Shown: piece by piece, positions 48,501-59,200 of the stretch
How the letters are laid out: each line of letters starts with the position of its first letter
How positions within the stretch are numbered: the first letter of the stretch is position 1
Assembly (NCBI GenBank): GCA_037953625.1
Contig: CM075653.1
Location: 97,319,639 to 97,383,638, forward strand
Reading direction: 5' to 3'
DNA length: 64,000 nucleotides
Source: Crotalaria pallida
Taxonomy: Eukaryota; Streptophyta; Magnoliopsida; Fabales; Fabaceae
Program-made: the position numbers and the translations under genes
Notes under the pieces: generated by a model
Told to the model about the DNA's origin: nothing
The model's database searches: none
What the model saw: only the letters and a program-made list of their open reading frames with translations

Positions 48501-49933
48501 TCATAAAGAAATTACATGCAAAGAACTCTTTCATGAAAATTATTATGTTTCTTTGTTTCCAAAGCTTGACCGAATAGTACTTTAACAAAATCAAGAGGAA
48601 AACTTAAATCCTTGACTTTGAAATACACATGAATTAGATCAAAACACAAATCATTTGAAAAGGAAATGGTTTCCCTTGGTTTCTCATCAAAACCGAAACA
48701 TGCATGTCATAGAACCAAAACTTTTGAGTTCAAAGATCATAAATCAAACTTCAAGATCAAAAGCTTTGAAAATCACAACAAGAAAATAAGTCTTTTCCAA
48801 GATCAAAGTATTAAATCAAAAACCTTTTGGAATTAAAATCCAAGATCAAAGCTTTAGAAAAATCAAGGTTGAAATCAAAGCATGAAAATCATTTAGATCA
48901 CCTTCATCAAGCATCAAGCTAACATGCATGAACTTAGAATGGAATAAACATCATCATGGCCTAATTTTCTAAGCAAAACCGAATAGGAATGTCCTTGGTT
49001 TAGGTCTTACAAATTTGTAGAGTTCTTGAAATTCAAGATCAAGGTAAGAGAAATGGTTACAAACATAGATCTACCAAGAACTTAGACATGCAACAACAAC
49101 AAGAACTTTTACAAGACTTAGAAAATTAAAGACCACTTAGAACAACCTAAGATCTTCAAATAAACTAGAGAAATAGAAAGGATCTTCAACCTTCTTCAAA
49201 AATCCTAAGGCTTTTGAGCTTGATCTTCCTCTTCCTCTTCTCCTTGAGCTCACGGTTTCTCCCTCTCTCTAAGTTTCTCTAAGAGTTTGTTGAAGACTCT
49301 TAGGAAAAGTGTTTGGTTTTGGAAGTGAAATGAGAAGCAAATGGGAGGGTGTGCTACGGTTTTGGGTATAAGAAAACAACCAACAAATTCCTTTCCTACC
49401 CTTAAGGAAGTTCGGCCAAGAGTTCAACTAGGAAGGGTAAAATTGGCCACACTAAGGCTTGCATAGCTTAAGCCAAGCCATTGGACAAATAGAGTAAAAT
49501 TAGGGCTAAGCTTGCTTCCTATTGGTTGGTCAAACTACTAACCATGCTTAACACTAATTAAACCTAGGTGCTAATGGGTTGCTAGCTTAGGGTGCAAGAA
49601 AGTCAAATTCATGCACTACACACTCATGCATACGACGACACCTACACACACATGCACCATGACTCATTTTTTTTTTCTTTTTCACAAAAACATGGATTTC
49701 TTTAAAATACAAAGTATAAATGCTTAAGGAATTCAATGCAAAATGCAAAAATCCGAAATTCATAAAGTTTGTCTCAAAATAAAATCATTTGCTTGAAATT
49801 CCAAAACCATTTGAAAACACAAAATGAATTTAATTCAAGAAATACTTTCTCATAATACCTTTTGAAAAAATTTTCTCAAATAAATTCCTTTGTCTATTAA
49901 AATTTATGTAAGGTATTCGGACGGGGTGTTACA
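45510..49933 (-). mobile_element. Solo LTR H (4.4 kb), inside G
   Basis: TGTAACAGCCCGATTTTCG...GGGGTGTTACA with duplication AATCT at 45505-45509 and 49934-49938; 4424 bp. Minus orientation: donor at 47645, acceptor at 46238 (intron 1408 bp), open frame 46237-45896 ending about 386 bases before the LTR end. Shares the block at about 46660-47100. A 7-bp inverted repeat (ACATTGT/ACAATGT) lies about 32 bases after the donor. The leader part (47.7-49.9 kb) has no credible gene. Confidence 0.85.
45896..46237 (-). CDS. LTR-embedded small acidic protein of H (113 aa)
   Basis: The ATG lies directly after a predicted acceptor (ACGGGTAG). Residues 1-43 carry the module: GAWEV, DGWIWRGD, IDDPRHILRG. Residues about 55-75 have VTLRDYQDGGPREYH, matching the same region in B (GGPADYH). 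The C-terminal 40 residues are acidic and Ser-rich (EPMEEESASESD, ETDPSEDMETEASSAEE). In exon 1 an in-frame ATG reading frame of 22 codons ends with a stop one codon before the donor, so the protein probably starts at this ATG. No known domain. With B this is the best protein-level pair supporting a real coding function. Confidence 0.5.
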   Translation of the reverse strand: MAYHVAIHMWPLQGGAWEVVPDGWIWRGDTRLEIDDPRHILRGAGMDVHVGQVTLRDYQDGGPREYHELNGDPSPLAAVVPEPMEEESASESDHVAETDPSEDMETEASSAEE

Positions 49934-50727
49934 AATCTTGGAAGAATATGTGTTTGCATGAATATGTGCTTATGAGGCTGCTGTGTGTATTTGGTTGAGA
50001 ATTAAAAGAAACTAGGATCTAAGTACCTAAAATGAAATAGATTGATTCAGGTGATTTGAGTTGTGGTGATTGATTTATTTTCTTTACTTTTATTCGGTCA
50101 AGTAATTTAAATGGATTTAGGGAGTTTAATTGTGTGGCTGAAATATGCATGAGTGTTTCATGAAAAGAAATCAGGTGTGGATACATAGTTGTTTGATGCT
50201 GATTTTTTAAGTGCTTCTAATTATTTAGTAAAGTGTTGCTTGTTGTTGTATGATGTGATTTGTTTGGAGTTATATTGTGGCTGTATATTAGTTATGTGTG
50301 AATGGTTTTAAAATAAGTTGTTCTTAAGAAGATTGGATTTGATTTACTTGAGATTTTTAAATTATGTTCATGGTTGTCCTAAGTTGTTTTATGGTAAAAC
50401 ATGAGTTTTAAAGTGTTGGTTTTTAAGACTAAAAAGTTATTTAAAGTAAAAAGGTGTTTTACAATATTTTCAGAATTTTATTAAAGTAATTTTGTAAAAC
50501 TATGTTTGCTGTCCAGAATTAATTGGACGTGCTTTTTACGTTTAAAAATGCTTTCGTATGATTTAGAATCAAGCTTTCAAGTAGCAAATGATTTTGGTTA
50601 TGTTTTCAAAGTTTTCCCAACAAAGAAAGGACAAGTGTTAAACTAAGAAGAGATTTTCTCAAGTGAGTTAATAACGTAAAGTGTTTTATTTAATATGAGG
50701 AATGATAAAGGAAAGAGGTTGGGGCAG

Positions 50728-53078
50728 ATGGCAGCACAAGGATTCGAGAAGAGCACACATTCACTAGCTGGACCTCAGGTGAGAGAGAAGCTTTCTTAAG
50801 ACACCGTGGTAGCTAGGTGATTTATTAGGACGTTCCGTATCATCTCAAAGATCGGAACTTAGTGGTTCTGAGTCAGTAGTATAGTGGCAATTGTTTGCTT
50901 TGCGTGGCCACTTATACGAAGATGACGAAGACCGCAATGTTATTATGTGATGTTGTGTGCTGATAATATGCTTTGATTTATTTATTTACTTATCTATTCA
51001 ATTATGTTTGATAATGTTTATTGCTATTGATTATGATAAGTAAAGGGTGGATGGACGTATGTCACGTTCTAGATAAGAGAAGGAAAGTGAAAAGAAAGAG
51101 TTGAGAAAGTAATGGGTTTGAAAGTAATGGTATAATGAGAAAGAGTAAAGTGAAAGAGAGATGAGAGTTGATCTAGAAAAGAAGTTGAGGAAAATGTTGA
51201 GAATTGAGCCAGAGCTGGGGAGAGTGATATGGATTGTTGGAACAGGAGATGTGATTTAAGCGGAGTTAAGCTCCTTGGTTTTGGTTTTAGATTGGGAATT
51301 AGTGTTGAGTTGAGCTTGCTCCTCCACTAGCGCTCAGCAAAAACGTATTTTTGAAAAAGGAATTTTTTTAAAGGATTTGTGAAAAGAAATTTTTATAAAA
51401 GTTGGGAAAGGAAATGTTTTTGAAAAAGGCTTAAGAAATGAAAATTTTGAAAAGGTTTTTGGACAGGGATTTTTGAAGAAGGTTGTGAAACAATATTTCA
51501 AAGAAGTTTTATGAAGTAAATCCTTGTGAAAAGTTTGGAAAGAGTATTTTTGAAAAATTTGAGAAATAAAGTTTTAGAAAGTGGTGAAACTGAGATTTTG
51601 AGGAGGATGGTAAAGAGGAAGATGTGGAGGAAACAATGAGAGTGTGATTAAGCTGAGGAATGAGTTGTGATTCAATCGAGGAAACTCCCAGCTCTGAGCT
51701 ATGCATGATTTTGATGAGAGAAAGATTGTGCACAGTTAGTAGTCGGGACTCATTGAAGGGATGCACGAAGGGTGAGCCGACTATTAGGGTAACTAAAAAG
51801 ATAAAAGAAATTAAAAGACATTAACAGCGAACGCGGTGAGTCATGAGAGTTAACCCGAAGTAGTGGAGAGGAAGGAACGATAAGTATCTGCGGATACTTA
51901 GGACGAGATTGCATTAGGGGAGGACGATGACGGTGAAACGTCAAGAAGTCTAGAGTATTGTTATAGGCAGAACGAACTCCATAAGTGGTGCACTAACGTG
52001 GTGGGGACTGGGTCTAATACCGTGGTAAGTTCTGCGCGCGCACTATAACAATACTGTCGCCCCCTAGATTGCAAATCGAGAACAGTGAGAGGGACTAGAG
52101 TGGGGCATCTTGTTCGCCACTGCGAGGCAGTGTGCCATGATTATTATGAATTGATATTGTTGAGGCTGAGCCCCCTGGTCTGGGATCATTTGTGTTGAGA
52201 CAGCTGTCGTGCCCGCACGGTAAAGGTCCTGTACTCCTGTTTGCTTCCGACTAGGTGATGGATGGCCGAGGAGATGTAGACTTGATGCGTGAGTGCTAAC
52301 TACGAAAGAAACGCGTACCTCGATGATTCTTTAACTCCCCCGATCATCGATGGTTATAATTCGATAAAAATTTATAAGGAAAGATTTATATTTGTAAGAA
52401 TAAGAGTTCGAGAAGTGCAAAGGATGAGAAAGAGATTGAGAATGGAAAGGTGGGAAGGATGTTGAGTTCTACGAAAGAGATTGGAAATGAGAGTGGAGAG
52501 TATGAAGTAATAATAATAAGATGAAATAAATAGGGATTATGGATAATGAGGATAGTATGTTTGCTTGTGTGTATGTTGTGTATTGTTGTGTGTGTCCTAT
52601 TATTTTGCCTACCGTAATTCCACACCGTCGATGCTACGCGTCCGGATCGCTTACTCTCTCCTGTTCGTTGGTACATCGGTGTCGCTGGTATCCCAACGGG
52701 CAGATGGATCATCGTTTGGTGATCGTTACTTGGCCTCATAAGGGACGCGGATGGAAAGCTATACGTCGAGGATGGGCATGGTCGGGACATGCTCAGATGG
52801 TGATCGAAGACCCGGAACATAAGTTGGGTGGATCTACACCTAGTTTGTGTTTGGGGAGTATATCCTACATGTGTCACAGCTCCAAACCGCCGCCTCGGAA
52901 TCAAGGGAAGGAGAACTCAGTGAAGCTATTCGGAGTGGAACTTAAACCAAGTTTTGAAGGAGAACCAAAGGATGTAGTCGCCTCATCTTCCGGTACAAAG
53001 GCATCCGCAAGGAAGAAGAAGAAGCTGGACCCAATCATCTTTGATAGGGGAAGGGAGCCAGTAGTGGAATTAGACTAA
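50728..53078 (+). CDS. Predicted spliced LTR protein of G (141 aa) with KLFGV motif
   Basis: Exon 1 (50728-50778) reads MAAQGFEKSTHSLAGPQ and ends exactly at CAG/GTGAGAG. Exon 2 (52704-53078) continues in frame as MDHRLVIVTW after ACGGGCAG. Exon 2 alone would encode 124 residues from its own ATG. The module is present (GRGWKA, RRGWAWSGH, IEDPEHKLGG). The C-terminal half differs from B and H: SVKLFGVEL, then a basic run (ARKKKKL) and a mild acidic end. KLFGV is the core of a known plant transcriptional repression motif (R/KLFGV), and the basic run could be a nuclear signal. Both functional readings are inference from short motifs. The stop is 353 bases before the LTR end. Confidence 0.45.
50879..50917 (+). 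other. Inverted repeat 100 nt after the splice donor of G
   Basis: GTATAGTGGC and GCCACTTATAC pair with one bulged base; start offset is 100 bases from the donor at 50779, as in A, D and F. Confidence 0.5.
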
Positions 53079-53436
53079 GTTGTTGTTTGCATTTGTATCT
53101 AGGATTACCTAAGTGATGAGCTATTGTTGTACCTTAAGTATTTCGAAACATGCCCGACTTCTAAGAAATGTATGAACTCTCTTTCATGAAATCGTCTAAG
53201 TAGAAATTAAATTGTTTCCTTTATAAAACGTTTTCGGAAAACAAGGTGAAAAAGTTTTGAGATCTAAGTAACAACTCGGTTTTCGAAAGAGAAGGTTGAA
53301 GGAGAGTAATAACTTTCCAAATATGTTTTCAAGTTCTTCAACAATGATCCAAAAAAAAAAATTGCCTCATTTTTGCAACATTAATAAATGAATGTCAACT
53401 AATTTTGGTTTTCGAAAATCAGGCTGTTACACATTC

Positions 53437-54172
53437 TGTTCTATCCACGTGCCAAACATTGTTTTAGGGTAAAACTGCAAAGTCTTGATAGTTCAATCTG
53501 TACTTGTGTTATTTTGCTTTGACATTATATTTCAAGGATTTGGCAAAGTATGGAAGGAGAAAGGTGACCTCCCTTGTTGTACTCTTTCTGTTCTTCTATT
53601 TTTATGCCTCTATCTTTCTTTCCTTCCTATCATACACCTCGCTAAGCACTAGTTTAGTTAATTGTTTGAGGTCTTCTTAGCACAACAAATGTTATTTTAG
53701 ATAATTGTTTGCTTACATGCAATAAAAAAGTCCGAGTTAGGTTTTTAACTTAATTCCTTATTGCCTCCCATACATGGAATATTGCGTCTGAGGGATTTTG
53801 GTCAGCGATTATGAATATGGTAAAATGGTAAAATATTGTCTTTTCCTGAATTTTACTTGCCTAAAGAGTTAGGTAATTAAACAGAGTATAGTAATATCCA
53901 TACTTGAAGCAACCATGAATGAGTTATTCCTTTGTTTTTGTTAGTTTACTAGTATATCTTTTGTTCATATATAATAGATTCTTTGCAACATGGGCATGGA
54001 CAATAGGAATAAACAATCATGTTAAAACATAAATGCTTGATAAGGTCATCATATATCTGGATGAACTAATTTGAAAATTACAACTGATAATATTAAACTT
54101 CTTTCTAGCTGTGTTTATGTCTTTAAGACCTCTTCGTTTTGTTTGAACGTCATGTTCGTTTTCCCCCTGCAG
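53437..54172 (+). other. Intron-like sequence upstream of the ABHD18-like exons
   Basis: AT-rich sequence continuing from the CACTA filler after solo LTR G. A possible small exon lies at about 53538-53564 between a TTTCAAG acceptor and GTGACC, but it is too short to identify. Nothing else is supported. Confidence 0.35.
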
Positions 54173-55073
54173 GAACTGGGGACCATACATTTGAAAGAAG
54201 ATTGCGTCTTGGTGGACCATTGGTGAAGGAAAACATTGCCACCATGGTACTTGAGAGGTCAGGGTCAATTTCATATGGTGTTACTTCGGGACCAAAATCC
54301 CCTTCCTACTTTTTTTAAATTTGTTAATTTATAACCTCTTTTATTCCCTATATATACAAATGCAGTCCATTCTATGGCTAAAGACGTTCTGTGCTACAGC
54401 GTGGTGCAAAACTTTTGTGTGTTAGTGACTTGCTTCTATTAGGAAGAGCAACCATTGAAGAGACGCGCAGTCTCTTACACTGGTTGGACTCTGAGGCAGG
54501 TTTTGGCAAGATGGGTGTTTGTGGACTTAGTATGGGTAAGACTCATCTGCCCATACTGGAGCTTATGTAACACCCCGATTTGAAAAACTCGAAATAAACA
54601 ACATCAATTACTAAATAATTTGTTCATGAAAAATATGGTGAAATTTTTATTTTTTTTAAAAAACAAGTATAAAACTCATCGGTCAAGCTTTCCAAAACAA
54701 GGTATTACGACTAAAATCATTTTCTTAAAAACATTTATTATCCAAACATTGTCAATGATAGTGAAGAGAGTTGGTTTTCATGTCATGTTTAGAAAAATCG
54801 TTATTGAAAACGGTTCACTTTCGATAGATAAATAAGTAAGTTTCATATAGAAAACATAACTGATTTTCATAAAAAGATTTGTCTGACAGATCACGGCAGT
54901 CCTTCAAAAAATAGTTTAGTAACAGATCATAAGGGTTCCTTCAAAAGTAGTCACCCTAGTCCAGCGGTGCAATTCTTACATAAACATTTACCTTACCAAA
55001 GACAATTCAAAAGAAAAGGGGTACACTTGATATACATATCAGCAAGGGTCCATCGGGAACCTAATTATAACTA

Positions 55074-55205
55074 CTAAACAGTATCCCCTTCTCGATCCAA
55101 AACGTAAGTCCAAAGGCTATCTTCATCATCCGGCAGTAGCCCACAGATCGGCGCATCACGATCATCAAGCATTTCTTGCAGAAGAAGCAGGACCAGCTCC
55201 ACCAT
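55074..55205 (-). CDS. Possible short LTR frame of F (43 aa)
   Basis: ATG at 55205 follows AAAAG and opens a 43-residue frame with an acidic middle and end (LLPDDEDSLW, LDREGD). It lies in the right position (about 510 bases before the LTR end) but lacks the Trp/Gly module. It is offered only because position and acidity fit. It may be chance. Confidence 0.2.
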   Translation of the reverse strand: MVELVLLLLQEMLDDRDAPICGLLPDDEDSLWTYVLDREGDTV

Positions 55206-55979
55206 CTTTTAGAACCAGAGGTTCACCGTCACGTGCACACAAGAAGTTGAGAGAGTAAGTTACCCGAATGGAATTACTCCCATCGACTTCTTGGATTACT
55301 AGAGACGTATACCAGAGCATAACAAACAATACAAACAGATAATACAGCAGATAATTATGCAAGATGCATGAGGATGCAATGCAATCGTCGCATTATCTAA
55401 CACTTTATCTTTCTCTTAAAGAAATCTCTTAATCAGTTTGTCTCGCAAAGTCGAAGTCCCTTTGTCCTCATTCCTCGAGTCCATAATATTGGGAATTCAG
55501 GCTTTATGGTTTTGGGTCTACATCTCCTCGGAATCCATCCGCCTAGTCGGAAGCAACCAGAAGTACAGGATCTCTAACCACACCGGCTCCGGAGACGACA
55601 CCAAAATATAATATAAAATGCCCGGGAAAGATGTCATGACAAGGGTGTCCACCTCCGTCGTGTTCAAGTATCCCTCTTCTGATCCTGATTTAGTCAAGGG
55701 GGTGTTAGTCATCCGTCTAGTGATCATGCAGTACTTCAGCTACGACACCGGACTACCTACCCAACCTTGGATGGTCAACCCAGGTCACTACAGCTTTTTC
55801 CCGCCTAGACAGACTCCTCTTAGGCTTCTTGACGAATCACCGTCATTGCCCTCCCCTATCATAATCATCAAGTGTTCACCACGCAGGTAAACACCGTATC
55901 TTCCTCTCCACTACTTCGGGTAAGGGTTTTAAGTCGTGACGTTATACTCGTTTGTCCTAACGTCGACCCATCCTAAGTC

Positions 55980-56250
55980 ATCTCCGTCATACAGCTCCGA
56001 CCATATGCGGAATGCTTCTGTGGGACTCGACCACCATGTTTGACGGGCACCGACCCATCCTGAATCACTTTCGGCATATAGCTCCGACCATATGCGGGAT
56101 ATCAATAATTATTCTGACGGGCTCCGACCCATTCAGAATTACCTTCGGCATATAGCTCCGACTATATGCGGGATATTAATCAATCCTTAATAGATAGGCT
56201 CCGACCTATCCCAAGTCATTCCAACATATGGCTACGACCATATGGGAACT
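55980..56250. repeat. Tandem repeat, about 75-87 bp x 4, in solo LTR F
   Basis: Units containing AGCTCCGACCATATGCGGGA start near 55994, 56081, 56155 and 56231. GGGCTCCGACCCAT recurs between them. It lies inside the predicted intron, as does the unrelated array in E. Confidence 0.75.
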
Positions 56251-59200
56251 GTCTTTGTGGAACTCTGCAGTCGTTGCATCCGGTCCAAAGGTGTCATCGT
56301 CGACCAAACGCTAGTCCATTAGCCATGTCGTCAGCTCGATCCACGTACTCGGGCGCATCAGCATCATCCGGTTCCATAGCGCGTCTAATCCATTAAATTT
56401 TCATTCTATTCTTTGGGGGATTTTTCTTAGTTTCCAATGTCTTTACTAATCTTAACGTATATCGCGGGATGATGCATTATGCTCATGCAATAACAATATA
56501 AGCAACATTGTATCTCAACATAAACAAATATATCAATCAATCAATAGCATGTGATGGTATAGGTCTGAGTCTTCGTATACCACGATACAAACAAGGCATA
56601 CAATTTATCGGGTATACTACTAGCTACAATAGACCTTTACTCCGACTTTGAGAGAGTACGGAGTGTCCTAATATACTCACTAGATACCAAAGTGTCTTAG
56701 GATAACTTCTCTCTCACCTGGGTTTGCAGTTACCGATTCTACAAGTCCCGAATGATCTGCTTCCTTCCTAGTCTGCTCAACTCCTACTCCTTTTAAGTCC
56801 CGAAAGATAAATATAAGAGTATTATTATCTTATTCAATATATACATTACTCTTAAACTTAGTCTTAAAGTAGCTTAGAAAAATTTAGACTTTGTCTTCAA
56901 GCAAAACCAAAACATTAATTCTTTTGTTCAAACTGGTCCAAAATCAAACATCAACTTTTATACTTGAAATCCATGAGAAAATAATCAAATAAATTAATTT
57001 AACTCAAGAATTCCTTTGCTGGTCTCCCTTGGACAGCAATGAATTCAATTCCGAAAACACCGAAAAATTGTACTTTTTCAAACTAGTTTTATTCTGCATC
57101 AAGTACTCATCAAAACTTAACTTCAATTTACATTGAAAAATTTTTTAGATAAGGAATACACTTAAACAAATTCTGGACAGCATCATAATTAAGGTTTCAA
57201 ACTCATTTTCTATCATTCAAAATCAAACCAAAACCATAAACAATTAGGCATCTTGAAAACAATCCAATAAACACTATGATCAACAAATTCTCAAACTCAA
57301 ACACTTATAAGCAAACTTGGACAGCATGCTACTCAAATGAAACAAGTCATTTAAACACTTCCATAAACTTCAAGAATCATTCATTCAATCCATAAACCAA
57401 TTTAGTACTTGAAAACACTTAAGTAAATTCCGAAAACCATAATTTTTCTCCACTTTCACACTTTTAAACAAACATGGGCAGCAAAGGACTTTAAATGAAA
57501 ATCACTTATTTAATTTTATTTGTTCACCTTAAAACTTATTTCAAACATCTCACAACAAGTCACAACAACATACCTCAAGCATAAATCACTCATCATATCT
57601 TTTAATAAAATCATAATCCAAAGTACTAAATTCTAACACGTAAACCAAAACCATTCATAGTGTTTCCAAAAGTTATTTTCACATTATCTAAGTTCACAAA
57701 CCAACACATATTCTCATAACAATACCATATAACAACTCAAGAAAATTTAATTCACCAATCTAGGTCTAAACCGAGACCATTCTTAATTTTTTTATAAAAA
57801 GTTTTCAAAGATTCAAAATCACCAAATCAACCACAATTTAATCATAACTCCACATAAAACATTCATTCAATCAAAATTCTAAGTTTAGCATGTAAAACAA
57901 CCTTAAAACCGAATTCAACATATTTGGACTTAAACAAAATTTATTTCAACAAATTACACATAAACATACTTCAAAACATATAGAATTCACATATAAGCAC
58001 ATTAAACTCAAGGAAATTAAGTTTCTCACTCGATCTCCTCAAAATCGAAACATATAACTCAAGTTCAAGACTTAACAAAATGTTTAACTTCACAAACCAT
58101 CATCAATCATCAAGATCGTGGCATTTGATTTACAAAATTCAAACTTTCATGAAGATCATCACAAAACCGAATCATGCATGGCTCAAGATCACAACTTTAA
58201 CATAGTTTTATTCATCAAAATTCATTTAAGCCTTAGGTCGTCACATGCATGCACCTTGATCTTAATAAAAACTTGATTTTTAACAAAAACTTCATAGATC
58301 CGTGACATGCATCAAAGATCAAGACTCAAACAAATTTTCTATTCACCAAAACAACTCATAATCTCATAGATCATTATATGCACATCATCAAAACACAAGA
58401 AAAATTTAAACTTCAACAAAAACTACATCAAACCGTGACCAATTCTTAACTTTTCTCAAAAAAATTTCTTAGAACTTTAACTCATCCAAAACAAGTTTCA
58501 AATATTTCAAGATCAACATGCACATATCATAAACAAATTAACAAAACTTGTAGCCTTTGGTTTTCAACAAAACCGTGGCCCTTTTAACAAGATCATCAAG
58601 GAAAGATTTGATTTTTAACAAAACATACTTCATGCATGTTAAGATCGAGTCTTGATCCTTTGAAAAACAAGTCATGCAAAACCAAAATCAAACTTTTTCA
58701 AAGAATACTTTAAGAAAATTAGAGAAGAAATGAAAAAGTTCATGAAATCAAGAAAAGCTTACTTTGGTTTCAAAAGTTCAAGTCCTTAGCTCTTGATTCT
58801 CTTTTGATCTCACGGTTTTCCATTCTTCAAGTTCCTCACGGTTTTAAACTTATTTACTTAGGATTTTGTTTCTTGGTTCATGATTGTGTGTTTTAGAAGA
58901 TTGAGGATCAAGGATTGAAGTTGGATTTTGTGTGTGTGTTGATCACTCTCTCTCGGTTTCACTCATCACGGTTTTGATGGTGTATGTTGGTGTGTGTTGT
59001 TGTTGCTTGTGTTGATGAGAGAAGGAGGAAAGGATGAAGAAAGAAGAATGAGGAATGAAAGAAGGAAAAAGGAACCCACTCCCTTCCACACGGTTTTGGC
59101 CCCCTTCCTTTTATTTTTCTTTACTTTTACTTATTTGCCATCAAGGGCTTGCATGGGGGGCTTGATTGCAACTATTTGGGGACCAAGTTACAAAACTTGG

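Larger units (their letters stand above)
43015..53431 (+). mobile_element. Solo LTR G (6.0 kb), carrying nested solo LTR H
   Basis: TGTAACACCCCGC...CAGGCTGTTACA with duplication CATTC at 43010-43014 and 53432-53436. Without H the length is about 5.99 kb. No gag-pol. Plus orientation: donor at 50779, acceptor at 52703, intron 1925 bp. It has the purine-rich tract (about 51340-51600), the GGAGGAGCAAGCTC motif in reverse (about 51307), the shared block (about 51850-52280), and a one-bulge inverted repeat 100 bases after the donor. 43.0-50.6 kb outside H is AT-rich leader-like sequence without a credible gene. Confidence 0.85.

Noticed and set aside
43015..53431. G and H as the two ends of one full-length retrotransposon
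   Set aside because: H lies wholly inside G with its own AATCT duplication and opposite orientation, and no gag-pol lies between them.
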